Assembly (NCBI GenBank): GCA_964546645.1
Contig: CAZJKM010000020.1
Location: 1-35,455 of the forward strand
Direction: 5' to 3'
Source of the DNA: A37T11 sp964546645
GTDB lineage: Bacteria > Bacteroidota > Bacteroidia > Sphingobacteriales > Sphingobacteriaceae
DNA length: 35,455 nt
The first letter of the stretch is position 1; each line of letters opens with the position of its first letter. A program made the position numbers and the translations under genes. The notes below the pieces were generated by a model. It saw only the letters and a program-made list of their open reading frames with translations, was not told the origin of the DNA and searched no databases. Positions 23,816 to 31,877 of this stretch are shown here, piece by piece.

Positions 23816-25624
23816 TTATTCGATATGCACCCCAATCTGCCGGAGCAGCATGGATGCATTGAAGATAGTACACTCCCCGTGTTTCAGTTTATAATCGAAT
23901 AGCATTTCGTCATTGGCAACCTGTATATCAAAATGGAAATTCCGGACAACTTCCGGGTATTCCTCCGCCAGTTTAGCAAGCTGCAGATCATGGGTAGCCA
24001 CCATGCCGGTACCGTTATCGGCGATCAGCTTCCGGATGACGGCTTTGGATCCCAGGTACTTATCCACCGAATTGGTACCACGCAGCATTTCATCCAGCAG
24101 GAAAAAAGTATTTCTCTCGCGCTCCACGGTCTGCAAAATCAGCTGCATGCGATTCAGTTCTGCCTTAAAGGTGGAGGTACTTTCATTCAGTGAATCACGG
24201 ATGCGCATATACGTCACCAGATGAACAACAGATGCCCGCATCTGCCCGGCACACACAGGTGCTCCCGCAAAAGCCAGCACCAGGTTGCTGCCGACGGTAC
24301 GCAGGAACGTGCTTTTCCCGGCCATATTGGAACCGGTGATCAGTGCGATCCGGTGGTTTTCCATGGCATAATCATTGGCCACCGAAACCGCGTCAGGAAT
24401 CAGGGGATGTTTCATCTCCCCCGCTTCAAAAACGATTCTTTCCGGATTACCAGCCACTATTTCGGGGAATACCCATTGCGGATGGTTCCGGTGCAATACC
24501 GACAGGCTGAGCAGGGCCTCCATCTGCGACAGCGCATCAAACGTCTTTACAATCTGGTCACCATACTTTTGGCGCCAGGTCAATAAGCCGAATACCTGTT
24601 TAAAATCCCACAGAAAGACGATATTGAGAAAAGCCCCGACCAGTATATTCAGCCGGTAGTCAAGTTTGTTAATCAGTACGGCCAATCCGGAAATTGCTCC
24701 TGAAACAGGCTGCTGTCCGGCTAAAACCAGTTCATCTGCAAGCCCCTTATTCAACGGGCTTTGCCAGGCGTAGTTTTCTATCTGACGGAACACACCGGCA
24801 AAGGCCGTGAGCACACGGCTTGTTTTGTCAATCCCGGAGGAGATCCTGCTGACCTTACCTGAAGCAGCTATAGCCATCAGCAAATGGACCACTGCCACCA
24901 GCATGGCGATACCCGAAAAAGCGTCCACAAAGAACGAAAGGCCGATAGTCCCGAAAAAGACCCACGGTGCTGCCATCACATACCATCGCAGCCCCCTGCT
25001 TCCGAATGCACCAAGTGAATTACTTAGGTAATGGTGAAAGCGTTGGCGGTAGTCCACACCATCCCGGTGATTAAAAAGGAGGTGTGCCTGTACGTGCTGC
25101 GCCCATTCCGGCATTTCATGCAACTCGCGGACGGCTTCCTGCCGCTGCCGGATGACCGCTGCCGTGGCAGGAGCCTGCAGCCAGAATGCCAGTTGCTGTA
25201 CCCCTCCGGGTGTGGCACAACGGTTAACAAGGCTGAAAACCGAGGATTCTCCAAACACATCCAGGTCAGCCGTGTAGGGATGCCGGTTATCAGCAAAGGC
25301 CGCACCGTCGGTATAACCATTCGGACGGCCCGCCTGTATATCCAATTCGTTCTGCCCTATCCAACGCAGGTCTTCAGCAGCCCTTTTTAATCCTTCCAGC
25401 CGGCTTTGGCGGGCTACCAGCCACATGAACAGGAGCATCACGGCTACAATGGAGAACAAGGTAAGCCATACAATTTCTGTGCGGACACACTGAAAAATGA
25501 GGGCGGCTCCTCCCAGTATAACAACCAGCCGCATCAGGGAAACCGTATTGATCTTCCCGTGCAGTGCCTTTATCTGCGCATCCGCTTCGGCCACCAGCCG
25601 TTTATCGTTCTCCGTGGTATACAT
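23816..25624 (-). CDS. MutS-like membrane-associated ATPase
   Basis: A 602-residue protein from the ATG at 25624 (MYTTENDKRL). The frame extends upstream, but that would lie inside hemL. It has two hydrophobic regions, near residues 25-65 (LMRLVVILGGAALIF; LFSIVAVMLLFMWLVA) and near 210-255 (WYVMAAPWVFFGTIGLSFFV). A MutS core/lever region and a C-terminal MutS ATPase follow, with Walker A ITGSNMAGKSTFLRTVG (about 428-444), Walker B FFLLDEMLRGTNS and the switch ATHD. It lacks the N-terminal mismatch-binding domain, so it is not classical MutS. Such proteins are usually annotated as mismatch-repair relatives, but a membrane role is more likely. It starts 4 nt after the hemL stop, implying coupling. 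Confidence 0.88.
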   Translation of the reverse strand: MYTTENDKRLVAEADAQIKALHGKINTVSLMRLVVILGGAALIFQCVRTEIVWLTLFSIVAVMLLFMWLVARQSRLEGLKRAAEDLRWIGQNELDIQAGRPNGYTDGAAFADNRHPYTADLDVFGESSVFSLVNRCATPGGVQQLAFWLQAPATAAVIRQRQEAVRELHEMPEWAQHVQAHLLFNHRDGVDYRQRFHHYLSNSLGAFGSRGLRWYVMAAPWVFFGTIGLSFFVDAFSGIAMLVAVVHLLMAIAASGKVSRISSGIDKTSRVLTAFAGVFRQIENYAWQSPLNKGLADELVLAGQQPVSGAISGLAVLINKLDYRLNILVGAFLNIVFLWDFKQVFGLLTWRQKYGDQIVKTFDALSQMEALLSLSVLHRNHPQWVFPEIVAGNPERIVFEAGEMKHPLIPDAVSVANDYAMENHRIALITGSNMAGKSTFLRTVGSNLVLAFAGAPVCAGQMRASVVHLVTYMRIRDSLNESTSTFKAELNRMQLILQTVERERNTFFLLDEMLRGTNSVDKYLGSKAVIRKLIADNGTGMVATHDLQLAKLAEEYPEVVRNFHFDIQVANDEMLFDYKLKHGECTIFNASMLLRQIGVHIE

Positions 25625-25628
25625 CAGG

Positions 25629-26999
25629 TCAGTTTCTAAATACAACTTCCAGGCTCTCAAAAATGGCCCGCTTCGCCCGTTCCAGCTCTGTTTTAGTATG
25701 TGCGGCAGAAACAAAGGCTACTTCATAACCCGACGGGCCCAAGTAAACGCCACGGTTCAGCAGCTCGCGGTGGAACACTTTATATTTTTCCATGCTCCCG
25801 TGGTCAATCGCGGTGGCGGCGCGTATATGCTCCTCTGCGGTAAACGCAAACCAGAAAACAGAGCCGGCACTGAATACCTTCACTTTATAATTGCGCGCGG
25901 CCGCAAACCGCCGTATGGATTCCGTGAAGTCACCGGCCTTTTTATTCAGTTCCTTGTAGAAACCGCTTCTGGACAATTCCGTCAGCTGTGCGATACCAGC
26001 TGCCATGGCTACCGGATTACCCGATAAGGTGCCGGCCTGGTACACACCTCCGTCCGGCGATATATGTGCCATGATAGCGGCCGATGCCCCGTAAGCACCT
26101 ACCGGCATACCACCACCAATGATCTTGCCGTAGGTAATGATATCCGGCTGGACACCGTAATGGGCGGCAGCCCCTTCAAAACCGAGGCGGAAGCCGGTGA
26201 TCACTTCATCAAAAATAAGCAACGTGCCGTGCCTGGCGGTTATATCGCGAAGGAAGCGGATATACGCTTCGGTCTGTATCAGCAGTCCGTTGTTAGCCGG
26301 TATACCCTCAATGATCACCGCCGCAATCTGCCCGTCAAACTGCCTGAATGCTTCTTCAACAGCCTCCGTATTATCCAGGGGCAGTACAATGGTCTCGTCA
26401 GCAAAACTCCGGGGAACACCTGCCGATGAGGTTTCACCGAAAGTAACCAGCCCCGAACCTGCCTTGACCAGCAGCGAATCGGAATGGCCATGGTAACAAC
26501 CATCAAATTTGATAATCTTCTCGCGGCCGGTATACCCGCGCGCCAACCGGATAGCCGACATCACCGCTTCCGTACCGGAACTGACGAAACGCAGTTTCTG
26601 AATGTAGGTATTGTGCTTCAGGATCAGCTCTGCCAGTTCATTTTCCAAGGCAGTGGGTGCCCCGAAGCTGAGTCCGTTCTGCAGTGCCGCCGTTACTCTT
26701 TCCCGTACTTTGGGATGGTTGTGCCCCAGTATAAGCGGCCCCCAGGAACAGCAGAAATCGATAAACTGATTGCCGTCGGCATCCCAGATGAAACACCCGT
26801 CGCCCCTTTCAATAAACAGGGGTACCCCGTACACCGACTTGAAAGCCCGTACGGGAGAATTTACCCCGCCCGGGAAATACGTTTTTGCTTTTTCATATAA
26901 CTGGGAAGATTTTTCCCGCGGTATATCCGCTTTGGCTCCCGATGGCCGGGGTTCCTCTTCCTCTCCGGAAGTAAATATTTTTTTGATGGAATCTAACAT
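25629..26999 (-). CDS. hemL: Glutamate-1-semialdehyde 2,1-aminomutase
   Basis: A 456-residue class-III PLP aminotransferase making 5-aminolevulinate from glutamate-1-semialdehyde in the C5 haem pathway. Visible are YFPGGVNSPVRAFKSV, SSGTEAVMSAIRLARG (cofactor phosphate region), FDGCYHGHSDSLLVKAGSG, LLIFDEVITGFRLG and the PLP-lysine segment TYGKIIGGGMPVGAYG (Lys292). It carries an N-terminal extension of about 33 polar residues (KKIFTSGEEEEPRPSGAKAD) before the usual start; no internal Met offers a shorter form. It lies 102 nt downstream of hemB and 4 nt before the MutS-like gene. Confidence 0.97.
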   Translation of the reverse strand: MLDSIKKIFTSGEEEEPRPSGAKADIPREKSSQLYEKAKTYFPGGVNSPVRAFKSVYGVPLFIERGDGCFIWDADGNQFIDFCCSWGPLILGHNHPKVRERVTAALQNGLSFGAPTALENELAELILKHNTYIQKLRFVSSGTEAVMSAIRLARGYTGREKIIKFDGCYHGHSDSLLVKAGSGLVTFGETSSAGVPRSFADETIVLPLDNTEAVEEAFRQFDGQIAAVIIEGIPANNGLLIQTEAYIRFLRDITARHGTLLIFDEVITGFRLGFEGAAAHYGVQPDIITYGKIIGGGMPVGAYGASAAIMAHISPDGGVYQAGTLSGNPVAMAAGIAQLTELSRSGFYKELNKKAGDFTESIRRFAAARNYKVKVFSAGSVFWFAFTAEEHIRAATAIDHGSMEKYKVFHRELLNRGVYLGPSGYEVAFVSAAHTKTELERAKRAIFESLEVVFRN

Positions 27000-27002
27000 G
27001 GG

Positions 27003-27095
27003 TTATTATAGTCGATAGTTGTCAGTCGATAGTCTTTTGTCCTTGATCTTTCATCTTTAATCCTTCATCTCTGATCTTTGGCCCTTAACCATACC
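27003..27095. repeat. Short-period degenerate repeats between hemB and hemL
   Basis: The spacer is made of near-repeats: AGTCGATAG twice within 25 bp, then a series of TGATCTTT, TCATCTTTAATCC, TCATCTCTGATCTTTGG units. A similar low-complexity string (GTGATTAGTGACTGGTGATTAGG) is cited in part at about 8447-8468. It shows no gene or hairpin. Confidence 0.55.
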
Positions 27096-27101
27096 CTGAC
27101 A

Positions 27102-28073
27102 TTACAGCCATTTATTGAGCAGCACTTCCTTGGCATGATACGTCAGTATGGCACTGGCTCCGGCCCTGCGCAGGCTGGTAAGCACCTCGGTAACCGCCCG
27201 CTGTTCCTGCAACCAGCCTTTCTGCACGGCAGCCTTCAGCATGGCATATTCCCCGCTGACATTATATACCGCAATGGGCAGCTCAAAATGGTCATACAGC
27301 AGCTTCACCACATCCAGATAGGGAAGGCCGGGTTTCACCATCAGGAAATCCGCTCCTTCTTCTGCGTCCAGGCGTGCCTCAATAAGCGCTTCCTGCTGAT
27401 TGGCAGGGTTCATCTGGTAGGTCTTCTTATCCCCGTGTTTGGGTGCCGAGTTGAGCGCATCCCGGAAAGGGCCATAGAATGCACTGGCATATTTTGCGGT
27501 ATAGGACATGATGGATACTCCGGTAAAACCGTGCTCATCAAGGACCTTCCGGATAAAGCCCACCCGTCCGTCCATCATATCCGAAGGGGCGATGATGTCC
27601 GCTCCGGCGCGAGCATGTGCCAGCGCCATTTTGCCAAGGATCTCCAACGTCTCATCGTTGACAACCTCTCCGTCCTTTACCAGCCCGTCATGGCCATCAC
27701 TGCTGTACGGGTCCATCGCCACGTCGGTAATGACGCAGGCTTCCGGAAATTCCTTTTTCACCGCAGCAATTGCCCGCAGGTACAGATTGCCCTCCTGGTA
27801 ACTGATACGGGCGTACGGATCCTTCAGGCTTTCCTCCATATTCGGGAAAAGGTCAAATGCCTTCAATCCTAACCGGAGGCAGCTTTCCACCTCGCGCAGC
27901 AGGTTATCAATGGAATAACGATAAATGCCGGGCATGGAAGCGACTTCCGTTTTTTGCTGTTGCCCCTCCACGATAAACAGGGGAAAGATCAGGTTGGCGG
28001 CCGTCAGCTGCGTTTCCTGGACCATGTCCCGGATAACAGCTGATTTACGGTTCCTTCTGGGTCGTTGTAACAT
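27102..28073 (-). CDS. hemB: Porphobilinogen synthase (delta-aminolevulinate dehydratase)
   Basis: About 323 residues from the ATG at 28073 (MLQRPRRNRKSAVIRDMVQE), the normal HemB N-terminus. The frame stays open to 28142, but those extra codons cross the promoter motif. HemB condenses two aminolevulinates. Seen are FPLFIVEG, ACVITDVAMDPYSSDGHDG (a non-cysteine, Mg-type metal region), ADIIAPSDMMDGRVG, SIMSYTAKYASAFYGPFRDA (active-site Lys) and GADFLMVKPGLPYLDVV (Schiff-base Lys). The metal-binding triad has Ala/Asp in place of cysteines, as in zinc-independent forms. It lies between the hemC-hemD fusion and hemL. Confidence 0.97.
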   Translation of the reverse strand: MLQRPRRNRKSAVIRDMVQETQLTAANLIFPLFIVEGQQQKTEVASMPGIYRYSIDNLLREVESCLRLGLKAFDLFPNMEESLKDPYARISYQEGNLYLRAIAAVKKEFPEACVITDVAMDPYSSDGHDGLVKDGEVVNDETLEILGKMALAHARAGADIIAPSDMMDGRVGFIRKVLDEHGFTGVSIMSYTAKYASAFYGPFRDALNSAPKHGDKKTYQMNPANQQEALIEARLDAEEGADFLMVKPGLPYLDVVKLLYDHFELPIAVYNVSGEYAMLKAAVQKGWLQEQRAVTEVLTSLRRAGASAILTYHAKEVLLNKWL

Positions 28074-28102
28074 ATCTGATGTACTATCAATGAATAATGC
28101 GC

Positions 28103-28110
28103 CAAAATTA
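28103..28110 (-). promoter_or_regulatory. -7 promoter element (TAATTTTG) for hemB
   Basis: A perfect TAnnTTTG match on the minus strand lies 29 nt upstream of the ATG at 28073. It sits in the 89-nt gap after the hemC-hemD gene, suggesting an internal promoter. Confidence 0.55.
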
Positions 28111-28162
28111 ATATACCGGCAGCCAGCCGGCATCATACCCATGTAAAGCTTTTTGGTATGCG

Positions 28163-29758
28163 TTAGTTTTCGTCAAAATCAAGTCCGAACACCGCTTCTG
28201 CCAAACCGATCTCATCCGGGGAGTAAGGCAGGACACTTTTAAGCCCATATTCGGCCAGTTTACGGGCAGAAGAATGCCCGATGCAAATGATCTGCTGACC
28301 GGGTTCCACCAGGTTGTCTGCAAAATAAGCTTCCACATTGCTCGGACTGGTGAAAATGAGGACATCTGCACCTGACTTTTCCACGTTCTCCTCCGTTCTG
28401 GTCTCATACACCGGCAGGTTGATCACTTTGGTATCGGCAGTAAGCCGCTTTTGTATCGTTTCCAGTGAGACTTTGGCACGGGGAATCAGCACCGTGGAAC
28501 CCGCTGCCTCACGGGCAAAGGCCTCCGCAATCCCGTCCATGTCAATACCCAGGCTCTCCCCGTTAAAATGAGGGAGGTATCCGTAGCCGCGAAGAGCTTC
28601 TTCTGAACCCCGGCCGATAACGGCAAACTTCACGTTTTTTGACAGGCGCGGGTTCAACCTGAAAAAGTTCTCAATACCATTCTTGCTGGTAAAAAAGATC
28701 CAGGTAACATGCTTCAGGATATACGGGTCAAGCCGGTTGATGATAGGAAATATACGGATCAGCGACCGGCCTTCCACACGTATCTGATGTTTAGCCATGG
28801 CGCGGGCAAAATAGGAAGTCTCCGGTACATCCCGGGTAATAAATACCGATAACGGGAATTTCCTTCCGGACTTAAACCGGTCGACAACGCGCTCTGCCAG
28901 CCCCTCAATGCGGTTGCTCTGCAGGTACAGCCGGTCCGGAAACTCATCACCCTCATCGGCTTTAGCAGTCCAGACCTCATACAGGTCACCGTTCTTCCTG
29001 CAGTAACAGCCAACAGGCGCATGGCATCCTCCCTCAAACAGGTTCAGTACTTTCCGCTCCACCCCGATCAGTTCTGCCACTTCCTCGTTATGAATCTGTT
29101 TCAGCAAGGCTTTCAGCGGGAGGTTATCTTCCCGGATCTGGACGGCCAGCACGCCTTGTGCGGGTGCCGGAATGATCTCCGTCGGTGGCAGTTCCTCCAC
29201 GTAAAATTCCTGAAGGTCAACCCCCAACCGCCCGATACCGGCTTTGGCCAATACGATCGCGTCGTATTTTTCATCACGCAGTTTCTGCAGGCGGGTCATC
29301 ACATTCCCCCGCAGGTCATCCAATGTCAGATCAGGCCGCATGGCCAGCAACTGGGCCTTCCGCCGGTTTGACGAGGTACCCACCGTAGCATTGTGCTTCA
29401 GCGAAAGCCTTTTCTTCGGATCCATGCAGTCTTTCAGGATAATGAGCAGTTCGGAAGGGTCCTCCCGTTCCGAAACCGCACCGATGCATAGTCCGGGAGG
29501 GTTCTCGGTTGGCAGGTCTTTATGTGAATGCACTGCCATATCAATATTCCCCGCCAGCAGTTCCTCCTCCAGTTCTTTGGTAAAAAACCCTTTGCCTTCC
29601 AGCTTATCCAGACGCAGGTGCTGCACGATGTCTCCCTGCGTCTTAATGATCTTCAGTTCCGCTGCAACCCCGATTTCCTGTAATCGGTCTTTAATATAAT
29701 TCGCCTGCCATAAAGCCAGCTCACTCCCGCGTGTACCAATAATGAGCTTTCTGTCCAC
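28163..29758 (-). CDS. hemCD: Fused hydroxymethylbilane synthase / uroporphyrinogen-III synthase
   Basis: A 531-residue bifunctional protein. Residues 1 to about 305 are HemC: IIGTRGSELALWQAN, GKGFFTKELEEELL, MAVHSHKDLPTE, GTSSNRRKAQLLAMRPDL and LRGNVMTRLQKL. The dipyrromethane cofactor cysteine is in GGCHAPVGCY (Cys245). Residues about 310-531 are HemD: VFITRDVPETSYFARAM, IFFTSKNGIENFF, DVLIFTSPSNVEAYF and ICIGHSSARKLAEYGL. The enzyme would pass hydroxymethylbilane directly to ring closure as uroporphyrinogen III. The start codon is GTG at 29758, preceded by AGGAG three nucleotides away, one of the few clear ribosome-binding sites here. No hemA lies upstream in the window. Confidence 0.95.
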   Translation of the reverse strand: MDRKLIIGTRGSELALWQANYIKDRLQEIGVAAELKIIKTQGDIVQHLRLDKLEGKGFFTKELEEELLAGNIDMAVHSHKDLPTENPPGLCIGAVSEREDPSELLIILKDCMDPKKRLSLKHNATVGTSSNRRKAQLLAMRPDLTLDDLRGNVMTRLQKLRDEKYDAIVLAKAGIGRLGVDLQEFYVEELPPTEIIPAPAQGVLAVQIREDNLPLKALLKQIHNEEVAELIGVERKVLNLFEGGCHAPVGCYCRKNGDLYEVWTAKADEGDEFPDRLYLQSNRIEGLAERVVDRFKSGRKFPLSVFITRDVPETSYFARAMAKHQIRVEGRSLIRIFPIINRLDPYILKHVTWIFFTSKNGIENFFRLNPRLSKNVKFAVIGRGSEEALRGYGYLPHFNGESLGIDMDGIAEAFAREAAGSTVLIPRAKVSLETIQKRLTADTKVINLPVYETRTEENVEKSGADVLIFTSPSNVEAYFADNLVEPGQQIICIGHSSARKLAEYGLKSVLPYSPDEIGLAEAVFGLDFDEN

Positions 29759-29852
29759 GTTCTCCTGTCTTGTTGTTGTGATTAAATACTTTTTTCAACG
29801 ATCAGCGGGTAAAATTACAGTATATAACTGTGAATATCAGCATTAATTTGCA

Positions 29853-29970
29853 AGAGCCTGTTTACATGTATATCATCGGATTTTTTATAGGCTGTTAGGA
29901 GCGAACCGAGACGAATTCTGCAGCCATAAAGAGCCATAAAAACCCTGTCAGATAAAATTAAACAGGCCCT
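29853..29970. mobile_element. Candidate miniature inverted-repeat element (118 bp)
   Basis: The ends AGAGCCTGTTTA (29853-29864) and TAAACAGGCCCT (29959-29970) are inverted repeats matching at 11 of 12 positions. The interior is nearly palindromic too: GGATTTTTTATAGGCT (29878-29893) against AGCCATAAAAACCC (29932-29945), beside a tandem AGCCATAAAG/AGCCATAAAA. It codes for nothing and lies between divergent hemCD and gabD. No target-site duplication was found, so this could be an old or non-mobile element. Confidence 0.45.
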
Positions 29971-30079
29971 GAATATTGACCCGAAGTAAAAACAGGTAAT
30001 CATGCCATCTGTTATAACTGATAAAAAGTGTAATTTAGTGGTCATTTCACCCGGATAAAAACAGGAAAGGCGCGTACAC

Positions 30080-31513
30080 ATGACCTATCAGGAATTATTT
30101 ACAGAAAAAGCATTTATTAATAACAGGTGGACAACCGGCAAAGAAACGTTTGACGTGATCAATCCTGCAACCGGTAAGGTGTTGGCCAGGGTGGCTGACC
30201 TCTCAGCCGATGATGCCGGAATGGCCGTTCAAATAGCTCACCGTGCCTGGCCGGACTGGCGGAACCAAACAGCTGCAGAACGGGGAAACCTCCTGCGTAC
30301 CTGGTTTAACCTGATCATGGAACACCGGAAGCCGCTGGCCCGTATCATGACCCAGGAATGCGGCAAGCCACTGGCCGAGAGCCTTGCAGAGGTAGACTAC
30401 GGCGCCTCATTTGTGGAGTGGTTCGCGGAAGAAGCCAAACGCACCTACGGCGATACGATACCCGCCCCCAAAACCGGCCAACGGCTGGTAACGATCCGCC
30501 AACCGGTAGGTGTCTGCGCAGCCATTACACCCTGGAACTTCCCGCTGGCCATGATTACCCGTAAAGTTGCGCCGGCCCTGGCAGCCGGGTGTACAGTGGT
30601 ACTTCGTCCGGCATCACAGACCCCGCTGACCGCACTTGCGCTGGCCGTATTGGCACAGAAAGCAGGCTTACCGGCGGGAGTTTTCCAGGTAGTTACCGGT
30701 AAAGACAGTGCGGGAATCGGCAAGGTACTCAGCACCCATCCGCTGGTCCGGAAACTGTCCTTTACCGGATCCACGGGAGTGGGAAGAACCCTGATGGCAC
30801 AGGCCTCCGGCTCCATCAAAAAGGTGTCCCTTGAATTGGGCGGAAATGCCCCTTTTCTTGTTTTTGATGACGCAGATCCCGATGCCGCTGTGCAGGGAGC
30901 CCTTGCTGCCAAGTTCAGGAATGCAGGGCAAACATGCGTATCCGTCAATCGCTTCCTCGTACAGGATACGGTCTTCGACGCCTTTACACAACAGCTTACC
31001 AAAGCGGTAAAATCCTTAAAAACCGGTAACGGACTAACCCGCGATACCCAGGTCGGACCGCTGATCAATCAGGACGGACTGGAAAAAGTACAGGAACATA
31101 TTGCGGATGCGTTGGAGAAGGGGGCCCGGCTGGTTACAGGCGGGAACGTGATCAAAGACTTATTTTTTGAACCTACCGTACTGGCAGATGTTCCGTTCCA
31201 TGCCAGTATAGCCCATGAGGAAACATTCGGACCGGTATGTGCCCTCTTCCGGTTTAAAACAGAAGAAGAAGGAGTTTCCCTTGCCAATGATACCGAGTTC
31301 GGGCTTGCCGCCTATTTCTATAGCAGGGATGTACAGCGTTGCTGGCGCGTGGCAGAGACACTGGAAGCCGGCATGGTCGGCGTGAACACCGGATTATTAT
31401 CCAATGCCGTCGCCCCTTTCGGGGGTATCAAACAATCGGGTATTGGCAGGGAAGGGTCTAAATATGGGATAGAGGAATATACCGAACTGAAATACCTCTG
31501 CTTCGGCGGATAA
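30080..31513 (+). CDS. gabD: NAD(P)-dependent succinate-semialdehyde dehydrogenase
   Basis: A 477-residue aldehyde dehydrogenase of the GabD type, oxidising succinate semialdehyde to succinate. Visible are PVGVCAAITPWNFPLAMITR (cofactor loop), KLSFTGSTGVGRTLM, the general-base Glu252 in VSLELGGNAPF, and the nucleophile Cys286 in NAGQTCVSVNRF. The end GGIKQSGIGREGSKYGIEEY is also typical. Full length. The cofactor preference cannot be fixed by eye. It stands alone between two minus-strand units and is followed by a strong hairpin. Other small-aldehyde substrates are possible. Confidence 0.92.
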   Translation: MTYQELFTEKAFINNRWTTGKETFDVINPATGKVLARVADLSADDAGMAVQIAHRAWPDWRNQTAAERGNLLRTWFNLIMEHRKPLARIMTQECGKPLAESLAEVDYGASFVEWFAEEAKRTYGDTIPAPKTGQRLVTIRQPVGVCAAITPWNFPLAMITRKVAPALAAGCTVVLRPASQTPLTALALAVLAQKAGLPAGVFQVVTGKDSAGIGKVLSTHPLVRKLSFTGSTGVGRTLMAQASGSIKKVSLELGGNAPFLVFDDADPDAAVQGALAAKFRNAGQTCVSVNRFLVQDTVFDAFTQQLTKAVKSLKTGNGLTRDTQVGPLINQDGLEKVQEHIADALEKGARLVTGGNVIKDLFFEPTVLADVPFHASIAHEETFGPVCALFRFKTEEEGVSLANDTEFGLAAYFYSRDVQRCWRVAETLEAGMVGVNTGLLSNAVAPFGGIKQSGIGREGSKYGIEEYTELKYLCFGG

Positions 31514-31516
31514 TAC

Positions 31517-31549
31517 AACAGCCCGGCCCGTCCTCCGGGTCGGGCTGTT
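31517..31549. terminator. Hairpin after gabD, probable convergent terminator
   Basis: AACAGCCCG/CGGGCTGTT (9 bp) continues inward with a G-U pair and CCCG/CGGG around a 5-nt loop. There is no long U-run on either side. Its place between the convergent gabD and histone-like genes suggests use from both directions. Confidence 0.6.
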
Positions 31550-31560
31550 GCACCTATCCT

Positions 31561-31585
31561 AAATAACCATCAGGAATGGTTATTT
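31561..31585 (-). terminator. Hairpin overlapping the stop codon of the histone-like gene
   Basis: AAATAACCAT/ATGGTTATTT forms a 10-bp stem with loop CAGGA. On the minus strand its 5' arm contains the gene's TAA. The 3' arm ends in ATTT, so it could be a weak terminator or an mRNA-end stabiliser. Confidence 0.4.
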
Positions 31586-31759
31586 TGCTTTGTTTTTGAT
31601 CTCGGTCACTTCGTTCCGGATCTCCTGTGCAAGTGTTTTTACTTCCTGCAATGCTTTCCGGACCCGGGTGCCGGCGGCACCGTTTCCGTTTTCATAAAAT
31701 TTCTTGGCATCCGCTTCTGTGGAGGCAATCAGTTCCTGGAGTTTTGCAAATTTTGACAT
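31580..31759 (-). CDS. Histone H1-like protein (Hc1-type), small basic DNA-binding protein
   Basis: A 59-residue protein starting MSKFAKLQELIASTEADAKK and ending in a Lys-rich tail (EIKNKAK). It has the highly helical, charged pattern of the short Hc1-like histone H1 family widespread in Bacteroidota, with the family's AAGTRVRKALQEVKTLAQEI core. It probably binds DNA non-specifically as a nucleoid protein. Upstream, TAGTTTAG lies about 40 nt before the ATG and resembles a -7 element with one mismatch. A hairpin overlaps the stop codon. It is convergent with gabD. Confidence 0.88.
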   Translation of the reverse strand: MSKFAKLQELIASTEADAKKFYENGNGAAGTRVRKALQEVKTLAQEIRNEVTEIKNKAK

Positions 31760-31877
31760 AATACACTACGTTTAATGTTCAGTGGGCTAAACTACATTAT
31801 TCATACCAATTATCCTCCCTTTTGGGGCAAAAATATTTTTGTTATGCCCGCCGGCAGGACGTATTCCGGTTACCGGC

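Noticed and set aside
29815..30081. Minus-strand open frame of 88 codons before gabD
   Set aside because: It runs through the candidate mobile element, has no recognisable domain or ribosome-binding site and overlaps the gabD start. Treated as chance.
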